Shown: one piece after another, positions 56,446-64,000 of the stretch
How positions within the stretch are numbered: the stretch's first letter is position 1
Layout of the letters: every line of letters starts with the position of its first letter
Assembly: GCF_030123245.1 (NCBI RefSeq)
Contig: NZ_CP126101.1
Span: forward strand, 3,470,501-3,534,500
Reading direction: 5' to 3'
Source of the DNA: Lysinibacillus pakistanensis
Lineage (GTDB): Bacteria; Bacillota; Bacilli; Bacillales_A; Planococcaceae
Length of the DNA stretch: 64,000 bases
Notes under the pieces: generated by a model
Seen by the model: the letters and a program-made list of their open reading frames with translations, nothing else
Database searches by the model: none
Told to the model about the DNA's origin: nothing
Program-made: the position numbers and the translations under genes

Positions 56446-56446
56446 A

Positions 56447-57988
56447 TTATTCTTCAATTACCTTTAAGAAGTTGACATACATTTTAGCTGCATGTGCGCG
56501 TGTAATAAAATTAGTAGGATTAAACAAACCATTTGAGCCCTGGGCAATATCAAAATCATATAAAAAAGTGATTGCTTGCTGAGAATTCATTGTTAGCTTC
56601 GCAATATCATTCAGGGGTGCAATATTTTTTGGTATATAAGGCTTACCTGTTTTATGTGTAAAGGCATTAGCTAGCATAACAGCTAGTTCCTCACGTGAAA
56701 TTGATGAGGAGGGTGAAAATTTATTGGACTTTTCTACTAATATATTGGCATCGTAAGCAGCAGCAATTTCTTGTTTTGTTTCCTCTTTATATGAGTCAAT
56801 GTCCGTAAAAGGTGCATTTCCTGAACTTGTTAAATGAAGAGCGCGCACTAAAATCGATACAGCCTGTACACGAGTTAAATTGTTATTTGGCTTAAAAGTA
56901 TTGTCCTCATAGCCCTTTAGTAATCCTTTAGCTACTGCAGCTTCGATATCAGCCTTTGCCCAATGAGATTGTGTATCCTTAAAGCTCACTTTAGCTGGAG
57001 AAACTGTAGGTTGATTTGGCTGAGCTGGTGTTGATGGATTATTATTTGGCTTTTTATCAGATGTATCATATAGCTTTGTTTTGCCTGCAAGCAGTCTGTT
57101 ATACGCTACTAATGTATAAGAAGCCTGCTCTGTTGCCATGCCGTTAGCTACAGATTCAGTTAATACATGCTTGAAGCCACCATCTTTTGCATTATAGAAG
57201 GTGAAAAAGCTTTCAAATAACTTATTAAAACGCTGATCTTTTTTGGCATCAATATTCAAGCTAGCAAGTGCTGTAATAATTTGTGCAACACTTTCTAAGT
57301 TTGTTGTTCCCCAGCTCTGATAGCTACCATTAGCTCCTTGCAAGTTTTCTAATGTATCAAGTGCTTTATTAATAGATGCCTTAACATCCGCTCTATCTTT
57401 ATAAGTTGAAAGAGCTTGAATAGCCATTGCTGTCATATCTGGATCGGCTTTCGCTCCCGTTAAATTCCATCCACCATCAGGCAATTGCTTTGCTAGTATG
57501 TGCTGAATAAGCTTTTCGCGTGTCGTTGTGGCAGTTTTAGGAAGCTCGAAGCCCCATGTATCTAAAGAAATTAATGCGAAATAAGCACCATTCGGCCCTT
57601 GCCATACTACATTGTCAAAGTCACTTAATTTTTCAACTATATTGTAGCCACCTACATTTGTAGGGTCTTTTCCGATAGCAGTAAGCGCAATAATTAAACG
57701 GGAATATTCAGTATATTTACGTTTGTGTAATTCACCTTTTACTGATTGTACATGCTTTACGACATTATCATAATATTTATCGTAATAGTCTTTCGAAACA
57801 TTATATTCACCACGTGCAAGGGCAATAATAAACCACTCATCACCAAAAGAAGGGTTTGGTGCTTTATTTACGATAAACTGCCCTGTTGTCTGATACGCCT
57901 CTGCCGTTGATACCTGCTGTGCAGAAACTGGAACCACAATAAGCAACAGCGCAAGTAGCATGATCAGCAATGATAATCTTTGTTTCAT
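56447..57988 (-). CDS. SLH-anchored alpha/alpha-barrel protein (intrinsic-factor-like)
   Basis: 513 residues from ATG 57988, with GGAGG at good spacing. Signal peptide at about 1-24, then an alpha/alpha toroid at about 30-305 of the terpenoid-cyclase/cobalamin-binding type (YSRLIIALTAIGKDPTNVGG, GAYFALISLDTWGFELPKTA, PDGGWNLTGAKADPDMTAMA, SVAQIITALASLNIDAKKDQ, DGGFKHVLTESVANGMATEQ). Three SLH domains follow (about 340-513), for binding to pyruvylated wall polymer. The barrel lacks a DUF4430 cap in the same chain; the next gene supplies one as a lipoprotein. A surface cobalamin binder, inferred from riboswitch control. Confidence 0.88.
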   Translation of the reverse strand: MKQRLSLLIMLLALLLIVVPVSAQQVSTAEAYQTTGQFIVNKAPNPSFGDEWFIIALARGEYNVSKDYYDKYYDNVVKHVQSVKGELHKRKYTEYSRLIIALTAIGKDPTNVGGYNIVEKLSDFDNVVWQGPNGAYFALISLDTWGFELPKTATTTREKLIQHILAKQLPDGGWNLTGAKADPDMTAMAIQALSTYKDRADVKASINKALDTLENLQGANGSYQSWGTTNLESVAQIITALASLNIDAKKDQRFNKLFESFFTFYNAKDGGFKHVLTESVANGMATEQASYTLVAYNRLLAGKTKLYDTSDKKPNNNPSTPAQPNQPTVSPAKVSFKDTQSHWAKADIEAAVAKGLLKGYEDNTFKPNNNLTRVQAVSILVRALHLTSSGNAPFTDIDSYKEETKQEIAAAYDANILVEKSNKFSPSSSISREELAVMLANAFTHKTGKPYIPKNIAPLNDIAKLTMNSQQAITFLYDFDIAQGSNGLFNPTNFITRAHAAKMYVNFLKVIEE

Positions 57989-58014
57989 TTGAACAACCTC
58001 CATTCTATAAAAAG

Positions 58015-58051
58015 GGACTAACCCAAAAGCGTAAGCGTTTAGGTTAGTACG
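58015..58051 (-). terminator. Internal terminator-like hairpin after the large SLH protein
   Basis: On the minus strand ACTAACC pairs with GGTTAGT around a long GCTTACGC-containing top and is followed by CCTTTTTAT. It could reduce expression of the downstream binder and transporter genes relative to upstream ones. Confidence 0.55.
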
Positions 58052-58056
58052 GATGA

Positions 58057-61000
58057 TTACATAATGTCTGCGATATTTAACGTACGTTTTAGAATTTTCG
58101 CTGTTTGCCCTCGTGTTAACGAAGCACCTGGATCAAATGAGCCATCCGGTTTTCCTGTCATAATATCCAGACTATTTAATAGCTTGATATAAGGTAAGTA
58201 CTCAGCACTAATTTTACTAGAATCATTGTAATGAACCTCTCCCTTTGCTTTCACATCGGCATTTAGATATTCTAAGATTCGTGCCATAAATGCTGCGCCT
58301 TGCTGACGTGTAATTGGTGCCTCCGGATTAAATGTTGAAGCCGTTGTACCCTTCGTAATACCTGCTTCGTACAGAGCTTGGATATCCGTTGCATACCATT
58401 TGCCGTCAGTATCACTAAATGGATTTTCTCCTGTTGCTTGTAATCCAAGTGCACGGCTAATTAATACTGCAAATTGTGCACGAGTAATTGGTTTATTTGG
58501 CTCAAATGTTTCTGGAGTTGTGCCTTGAATGACAGAACGACTCGCTAAAAACTCGATTTCTTCTTTGTTTGCTAAATGTGCAATATCATTAAATGTGACT
58601 GTTCTTTCAGTTACTATAAATGTGCCACTTCCTTTTAAGAACAGAACTATTTTGCCGTTCACAATTTTATGTGGTACTGGCTTGTATTCACCACCAACAA
58701 GCTGTAGAACAACAGTGTTAGATTTTACTTCGAAAGCAGCTAAAGTAACCTTTAAGTAATCTTGCTTTATTGAAAGTGGTTTTAATCTACCGTTAGTAGC
58801 TTCTATGGCAAAGCTAACAGTAAATTGGTTGCCTTCTGCATGTGTTGTCATAGAGGCAATAATTTTTTCATTTTTTGCAAGTTCAATGTCTGAAAGAGCA
58901 GATATTGAAATGTCTATTTGGTTGCCTTTTTCATCTTGAACCACAATTGTTTTACTTTGATTTTTAAGATGTTTTTGAATATCATCAAGTGTCAATGCTA
59001 TCTCGGCTTTATCATTTTTAGAATTTACTTCGTTTTCTTCGATCACTTTATTGTCTTTATTTTCTTCCTTGTCCGTTTTTTCTTTTTCTTCTTCCTTATT
59101 TTTTTCATCTAAGATGTCTTTGCCCTTTTCAGGTGTTTTCTCTACATCTTCAACATAACCGCCAATATCTTTTCCTAAGTCAAGCGTGTAAATCCATTCA
59201 ACGGTGTCGTTTGGAGACAATGTGTAATTCGCCGCTGAAAATGAAGGGAATACGCCATTTACACGGTACATCCAACCGCTTAAAGGGCCACGATCAAATT
59301 CATAAACACCTGCAATTCCGTCAATATATGTTCCGTATTCTGTTTGACGATAGCTTAATGCTACACCATTTTCAGCAGCTACTCTTTGCAAAACGTCAAA
59401 AACGGTTTCACCAGTAAATAATTTTGTTGTTGTTGTTTTTAATGGTACTTCAGAAGATGAAATTTGAATGGAAAATGTTGTATAGCCAATTTCCTCTTTT
59501 TCAGCAGGAACGGATGGCTGATTACCATTGTTACCAGGAGAGGAAGGCTCGTCATCATCACTACCATCCTCGCCACCAGGCTTAGTCGGCTTGTTTTTCG
59601 TGTCTGACATATTATAGAGCGGTGTTTGTCCGCTTAAAAGACGGTTGTAAGCTGCTAGAGTATAGCCAACTTGAACTGTCGCCATACCATCTGCTTTTGA
59701 TTGGCTTTGAACATGTTTAAAGCCACCGTCACCAGAGCTAAATGTCATAATATTAGCAATAACTTTATCGAATCGTTTATCTTTATTTGCATCAATGCCT
59801 AAGCTAGCAAGTGCTGTTATAACTTGGGCAGCGCTTTCAGCAGCTTCCGGGCTGCCCGCTGTCGAAATATAGCCACCTTTAGCGGTTTGGATAGCTACTA
59901 ATTGAGCGATTGAGCGATCAGTTACAGCCTTAACTTGTGGATTACTTTGATATGGTGCTAATGCTTGAAGTACCATCCCTATCATATCAGGATCAGGATC
60001 AGTACCGCTCCATGCAAATCCGCCACCATTTTTTATTTCCTTTGATAAAATACTTTGAATTAGTTTATCACGTGTTGTTGTTGCGGTTTTAGGTAATTCA
60101 AATCCCCAAGTATCCAGTGCAATTAATGAAAAGATAGACGAGTTGACACCAGGGCTTGTAGCAAAACTCAAATCTGATAACTTTTCAACTAGATTGTAGC
60201 CAGCAACATCTCTCGGATCTTTCCCAATTGCTGTGAGAGCGATTATAACTCGAGCCCAGTCTGTTGCTTGAGTGCCTATTTCCCCATTTGTTGCTTTTAC
60301 ATGATTAACGAGATTGCGATAATATTTATCATAATAAGTTGCATATTTTGCAGTATGATCACCACGAGCTAATGTTAAAATAGTCCATTCAGACCCATAA
60401 ATGGGCTCATATGAACCTGACGTCAAGTAGTTCGCAACAGCATTGTATATTTCAACTGTTGTCGGTTGTAGTTCAACTAAGCGCTTTTGTAAAGCTTCTA
60501 GTTGGGTATAATTTGTTACTCTGCTTTGATGTGCAGGTAATAGCTTATCATAAGCCTGCTGTGCTTCAAGAACTTTTAAATGATCAGCCCAAGTAAGTGC
60601 CTCTACAGTAGGAAGTGCATTAATTTTTTCGATAACTTGTTTAATATCATCCTCTGCATTAATCATTTTCTCCTTTTCAAGGAGGTCGTTATAGTTTGAT
60701 ACTCCTTTGGAGGCACCAGGTATATTGTTTGGATTAGCTAACTTTTTCAAAGCGTCTTTTGCAGTTTTTAATTGTTCTTCTGCTAATGGGCTATTTATAT
60801 CAATAGCATCAATTAACAGTTCAACATATCGAACTTCTTTTGCAAAAAGGTCTTCCTTATTGGCTACTTTTTTTTGTTCTGCTGTTGGTATAGCAGCATA
60901 TTTTTTTCTTGCATGATCGAGTTGCTCTTTTATTGCTGAATCAATTGTTAAATCTTCTATTTTAGGAAGCGCATCGATAACAAGAAATACATATTTAACT

Positions 61001-61953
61001 TGTTTTGCTGCAAGTTCTTGATTAAATACTAGTATATCTGCTGGATCTGTTATTTTTTTTAGATCTCGATAACCAGATGTTTTAATCAGGGAATTATATC
61101 TTTCACGAACTGCATCTAACTTCTTATCCAATTCATCACTTAAAAAGTTTATATCTTCAGGTGCAGGTAAAGCGTTGCTAGGGTCTTGCATATAATATCT
61201 AAAATAGGCAATTTCTTTTTCTAGTAACTGAAAAAAATAAGGTAGTTTATTATCGGAGATTAAAAGAGTACGAGCCGGAGCTTTTACTTTACTATCTAGT
61301 ACTCGTGCTTGCTGTAATAGCTGATAGGTTGCTTCATCGGCTCTTTCGATTGTAGGTAGGGCGATAATAAAATCTATTGCCTCCCGTGCTTCGGGTGAAA
61401 TAACATATACAATAACTGTTTTAGATCCACCATCTAATTGGGCGGTAATGACTGTCTCTCCGATTGCCTGAGCTATTACGCTCCCATTTGTGTCAACTGT
61501 TGCAATTCCAGAGTTGCTTGAAGACCATGTAACTGTGGCACTATCATCTGTTGTTGCGTTAGTGGCAGTAAGTTGAAATGTTTCTCCTACTAATAATAGT
61601 AAAGGTTCCTCAGTGTTTAGCTGAATATCGCTAATTGCAACGGGCGCATTCTCTACTAATGGAGCTAGTTCCGCTGCATCTTCTAATGGTATAAGATCAT
61701 CTAATTCAGCTTCTTCATCTGTATGCGGTGCTTTTTCCTGTTCTGTTAAATCCTCTACATCTATTTCATTCTTAGACTCTGTAGCATTGTCCTGCTCTTC
61801 TGAATCATCGGGTTCAATATCATTGATGTTTGGAGTAGGATCGAGTAAATCCCCTTCAAAATGCTGTGCCTTAATTGCAGTGACTGGAGAAAATAGCGAT
61901 ACGATTAAAATAAAAATAACTGCTATATGTAGCTGCTTTTTCCATATAGTCAT
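58057..61953 (-). CDS. Large SLH-anchored intrinsic-factor/transcobalamin-like surface protein
   Basis: 1298 residues from ATG 61953 (GTG four codons earlier also possible). Signal peptide at 1-30, acidic linker, BIG2 Ig-like domain at about 105-185 (TVTWSSSNSGIATVDTNGSV), three-helix repeat region at 190-495, and an alpha/alpha barrel at 500-780 (WARVIIALTAIGKDPRDVAG). A DUF4430 domain lies at 820-930 (FDRGPLSGWMYRVNGVFPSF), then a Glu/Lys linker, a beta domain at 985-1115 and three SLH repeats at 1120-1298. Barrel followed by DUF4430 is the domain order of animal B12 carriers. It is probably a wall-bound cobalamin catcher on a stalk. Confidence 0.88.
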   Translation of the reverse strand: MTIWKKQLHIAVIFILIVSLFSPVTAIKAQHFEGDLLDPTPNINDIEPDDSEEQDNATESKNEIDVEDLTEQEKAPHTDEEAELDDLIPLEDAAELAPLVENAPVAISDIQLNTEEPLLLLVGETFQLTATNATTDDSATVTWSSSNSGIATVDTNGSVIAQAIGETVITAQLDGGSKTVIVYVISPEAREAIDFIIALPTIERADEATYQLLQQARVLDSKVKAPARTLLISDNKLPYFFQLLEKEIAYFRYYMQDPSNALPAPEDINFLSDELDKKLDAVRERYNSLIKTSGYRDLKKITDPADILVFNQELAAKQVKYVFLVIDALPKIEDLTIDSAIKEQLDHARKKYAAIPTAEQKKVANKEDLFAKEVRYVELLIDAIDINSPLAEEQLKTAKDALKKLANPNNIPGASKGVSNYNDLLEKEKMINAEDDIKQVIEKINALPTVEALTWADHLKVLEAQQAYDKLLPAHQSRVTNYTQLEALQKRLVELQPTTVEIYNAVANYLTSGSYEPIYGSEWTILTLARGDHTAKYATYYDKYYRNLVNHVKATNGEIGTQATDWARVIIALTAIGKDPRDVAGYNLVEKLSDLSFATSPGVNSSIFSLIALDTWGFELPKTATTTRDKLIQSILSKEIKNGGGFAWSGTDPDPDMIGMVLQALAPYQSNPQVKAVTDRSIAQLVAIQTAKGGYISTAGSPEAAESAAQVITALASLGIDANKDKRFDKVIANIMTFSSGDGGFKHVQSQSKADGMATVQVGYTLAAYNRLLSGQTPLYNMSDTKNKPTKPGGEDGSDDDEPSSPGNNGNQPSVPAEKEEIGYTTFSIQISSSEVPLKTTTTKLFTGETVFDVLQRVAAENGVALSYRQTEYGTYIDGIAGVYEFDRGPLSGWMYRVNGVFPSFSAANYTLSPNDTVEWIYTLDLGKDIGGYVEDVEKTPEKGKDILDEKNKEEEKEKTDKEENKDNKVIEENEVNSKNDKAEIALTLDDIQKHLKNQSKTIVVQDEKGNQIDISISALSDIELAKNEKIIASMTTHAEGNQFTVSFAIEATNGRLKPLSIKQDYLKVTLAAFEVKSNTVVLQLVGGEYKPVPHKIVNGKIVLFLKGSGTFIVTERTVTFNDIAHLANKEEIEFLASRSVIQGTTPETFEPNKPITRAQFAVLISRALGLQATGENPFSDTDGKWYATDIQALYEAGITKGTTASTFNPEAPITRQQGAAFMARILEYLNADVKAKGEVHYNDSSKISAEYLPYIKLLNSLDIMTGKPDGSFDPGASLTRGQTAKILKRTLNIADIM

Positions 61954-61984
61954 ATAAACACTCACTTCCTTTATAAATAATTAA

Positions 61985-62020
61985 ATACTGACAAGCTGAA
62001 TTAATTCATCTTGTCAGTAT
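61985..62020 (-). terminator. Internal hairpin after the first operon gene
   Basis: ATACTGACAAG and CTTGTCAGTAT form an 11-bp perfect stem followed on the minus strand by TTTAATTATTT. Likely a partial terminator leaving the first, secreted protein most abundant. Confidence 0.6.
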
Positions 62021-62032
62021 CCATTTATCTAG

Positions 62033-62767
62033 CTATTGTACTTTTACTTCAAGTGGCTCACTTGCTGAACTACCGAATAAAGCATTGGCAGAGGCTGTAA
62101 TGGTAATAGTACCTGCTTGTGCTTGACCTGCAAATGTAATAACAGCTTGTTGGTTTGCATTCATAGTAACTGACTGAGCTGTTAATGTTGTTGTCCCTGT
62201 GTTAATTGTCCAGTTTGCTAAATTAGAGCCGTTTGGTGTCGTAAATAAATCACCAGTTAAATTTACCGTAACGGATGGATTGTTATCATTTACTGCAATT
62301 ACACTTGCTGTTTCTAATTTAGACCATGTAGTGTAATAAATATGAACGACATCATCAGCCTGTAATTGATACTCAGCTAATCCAAAATTGGGGCTATATC
62401 CATTTACAGTGTAGACCCAGCCATCCCAACCATTTAAACTGCCTGCCGCAAGTCCATCAATTGATTGAAGATATGGACCATATTGAGTAGAAACTACTAC
62501 ATAAGGAATACCCTCGGCATCTAATACTTGCTCTACAAGCTCTAGCGCAGTTGTCCCTTCTTGAACATTTACTGTTGTTCCTTCTAAAATTTCATGGCAT
62601 GAACCAGTACCGCATAAACCTTTTACTGATAACTGAACATCAAAATCTGCTGATTGTGCTTCTTGACTTACAGGCTGTAATACTGCTGCACTGGCTGATG
62701 GTGTTACGAGCGAAAATGCTAAAAGTAGGACTAACGCTAAATGCCACCATTTTTTGAAACGAACCAT
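62033..62767 (-). CDS. Secreted DUF4430 protein with Ig-like tail
   Basis: 244 residues. Signal peptide at 1-28 ending ASA, no lipobox or SLH, so probably secreted or loosely wall-associated. DUF4430 at about 45-150: ALELVEQVLDAEGIPYVVVS, then LNGWDGWVYTVNGYSPNFGL and DDVVHIYYTTW. Two Cys residues in GLCGTGSC could form a disulphide. A C-terminal beta domain at about 160-244 (TITITASANALFGSSASEPL) looks Ig-like. AGGAGG precedes the ATG. First gene after the cobalamin riboswitch; probable soluble B12-binding cap protein. Confidence 0.85.
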   Translation of the reverse strand: MVRFKKWWHLALVLLLAFSLVTPSASAAVLQPVSQEAQSADFDVQLSVKGLCGTGSCHEILEGTTVNVQEGTTALELVEQVLDAEGIPYVVVSTQYGPYLQSIDGLAAGSLNGWDGWVYTVNGYSPNFGLAEYQLQADDVVHIYYTTWSKLETASVIAVNDNNPSVTVNLTGDLFTTPNGSNLANWTINTGTTTLTAQSVTMNANQQAVITFAGQAQAGTITITASANALFGSSASEPLEVKVQ

Positions 62768-62828
62768 TTGTAAAACCTCCTATTTTTATTATTTCGTGAA
62801 TGTTTTTGCAATTAACTCGAAAATAAAA

Positions 62829-62857
62829 AGATGCTTCTCCAAAATGGGGAAGCATCT
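62829..62857 (-). terminator. Riboswitch-controlled terminator
   Basis: Minus-strand AGATGCTTC-CCC-ATTTTGG-AGAAGCATCT, followed by TTTTTATTTT: a strong intrinsic terminator between the aptamer and the first gene. A second weaker hairpin (GGCAAAC/TTTGCGCC plus six U) lies at 62873-62904. Confidence 0.85.
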
Positions 62858-62955
62858 AATGGAAAACAGAAAAAAGGCGCAAAAACGTAGTTTGCCTGTC
62901 CGTCTATTTGCCGTAAGTTCTCCTAGCTTCCGAAGAGAGTTAATACGATGGAATA

Positions 62956-63122
62956 AAGGCAGGTCTCCTGGCTCGTGTATCCTATTCAGAACCTTCCCAT
63001 CTACTGAAGGCATTTTTCCTTGTTCGACAGTGGTATTTTCTGTAGTCATCTACACTTACAGTTGCGGAAACAGCTTCGGCTTTAAACCGAATTCCCTATT
63101 AAGCTCTTAAAAGAGCACCTTT
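62956..63122 (-). ncRNA. Cobalamin riboswitch
   Basis: On the minus strand the order of conserved elements is that of the B12 aptamer: GGTGCTCTTTTAAGAGCTTA, GGGAATTCGGTTTAAAGCCG, AAGCTGTTTCCGCAACTGTA, ACCACTGTC, GATGGGAAGG, and the B12 box AGCCAGGAGACCTGCC (62973-62958). With the terminator at 62829-62857 it is an OFF switch: adenosylcobalamin binding would end transcription. It sets the function of the whole downstream operon as cobalamin-related. Confidence 0.95.
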
Positions 63123-63906
63123 ATACTGCAATTGTTATTCACTTAATGTTAAGTCTAGCATATATTTCTATTTTTCGAAATAGTTTAACAAAAAGAATTA
63201 TGCTTTATAGAAGTAGTAAGCTTTAAAAGAGGAAGTAAACATCTAGTATCAATATTACTATTCCTATTAAAAAGCAATATGATAATATAAATAGATAGAT
63301 AATATAAATCGTATAATAGAGAGTGAGCGGGCAAAAAGGGTTTACCCATTTAAATATTAAGCAAAACAAAAAGCTGCACAGTTAATGGCAGCTTTTTGTT
63401 TCATCTGTTTTCAGCAACGTATACGGTGATTGTGATAAATAATAAACGGTGAGTCCCGTATATAGCTGTGTCTTTCACTTAATCTATCCATCTTAGCTTT
63501 ATAAATTTTTTCTTTTGTATTCTTAGTACTCTGCAGCAATTGCTTGATAGGCTGAAGTATAGAAGTCTTCAGGCTTTTTGCTGTTTGTTTCTTTTTATAA
63601 GGTTTGCTACCGTACTTGAATCGTTGTCATTGCAGACGCTTTAATCGTCTGATGCTGTGGGGGGGCTTTTGGTTCAATCAGTAATGTTGAGTAGTATGCA
63701 TCAGCAATGGTGATTAAGTAAATGACAAAAAGTAATTGTTTTGTTCAATAGTTCAAAAATGTTTTTCTCCTTTTTAAGTGCAATTCATTAAAAATGTATA
63801 ATAGTAATACGAGCAACCATTAGAAAGGTTTCAACCATACTTAAATATTTGAAAAAAAGTTATCTCACTTAAAATGTTTGCAGGCTATTTATGGTTTTTA
63901 AACGAA
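63123..63906. other. Intergenic region with decayed frame
   Basis: A perfect AAAAAGCTGC/GCAGCTTTTT terminator lies at 63366-63400. Between about 63440 and 63720 minus-strand fragments such as VIYLITIADAYYSTLLIEPK and KPEDFYTSAYQAIAAEY are broken by stops, which suggests a decayed gene. The promoter of the riboswitch RNA must lie just right of 63122; AT-rich candidates exist but none is clear. Confidence 0.4.
63366..63400. terminator. Bidirectional terminator
   Basis: AACAAAAAGCTGC and GCAGCTTTTTGTT form a perfect 13-bp stem; separates the B12 operon from the next minus-strand gene. Confidence 0.75.
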
Positions 63907-64000
63907 TCAATTGGTCTCGTCTATAGCTTGTTGAATTAGATTTGTTAAAGAAGCAATCCCCTTTTGCTCTAAATGTACGCCGTCTGGAGCGAAAAACTCA
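63907..64000 (-). CDS. SGNH/GDSL hydrolase, C-terminal end only
   Basis: The last 30 codons of a minus-strand gene that continues past the right edge. FFAPDGVHLEQKGIASLTNL contains the DxxH-type catalytic Asp-His block (block V, here DGVH) that ends SGNH/GDSL hydrolases. Extracellular lipases, acylhydrolases and acetylesterases share it. Nothing more can be said without the upstream sequence. Confidence 0.6.
   Translation of the reverse strand, partial: EFFAPDGVHLEQKGIASLTNLIQQAIDETN

Overview
The window is AT-rich Firmicute DNA from an endospore former. The closest fit by gene content is Lysinibacillus or a close Bacillaceae/Planococcaceae relative. This is an inference from the HrcA/CIRCE heat-shock operon, two YjcZ-type sporulation peptides, spore-surface-like proteins and SLH-anchored wall proteins. 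No tRNA or rRNA gene was seen.

Layout. (1) About 0-9 kb is gene-sparse: small spore-type and membrane proteins, a frameshifted YbaK-type deacylase, decayed phage-like fragments and many hairpins. It includes a pair, perhaps a trio, of repeated structured intergenic elements. (2) 10-13.5 kb holds three related spore-surface-type genes; two are near-identical and flank a divergent acidic one, and the identical pair share a mother-cell-type -10 box. (3) 13.8-21.7 kb is the conserved chromosome core on the minus strand: hemW, then CIRCE-hrcA-grpE-dnaK-dnaJ-prmA-rsmE. (4) 21.9-48.6 kb is an accessory block lying between hemW and lepA, which are neighbours in B. subtilis. It carries a chromate transporter, deacetylase, PLP decarboxylase plus chemoreceptor, a TetR/SDR module, FNT transporter, cysteine synthase, assorted enzymes and membrane proteins, and an 18-bp minisatellite gene. 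(5) 49.2-51.1 kb is lepA. (6) 52.4-63.1 kb is a seven-gene operon led by a cobalamin riboswitch. (7) The right edge enters an SGNH hydrolase.

The most interesting system is the 52.4-63.1 kb operon. Its riboswitch and terminator precede a secreted transcobalamin-like DUF4430 protein, a 1.3-kb-residue-scale SLH protein with an alpha/alpha barrel followed by DUF4430 (the order found in animal intrinsic factor and transcobalamin), a second SLH barrel protein, a DUF4430 lipoprotein, and an ECF transporter (T, fused A-A, S). Together they look like a surface relay that captures vitamin B12 at the cell wall, passes it to a membrane lipoprotein and imports it. Hairpins after the first two genes could make the binders more abundant than the transporter.

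Other leads are the repeated structured RNA candidate, a dispersed hairpin repeat family, an overlapping two-ORF arrangement before the Met-Pro-Gly minisatellite protein, and a duplicated operator for the TetR/SDR pair.
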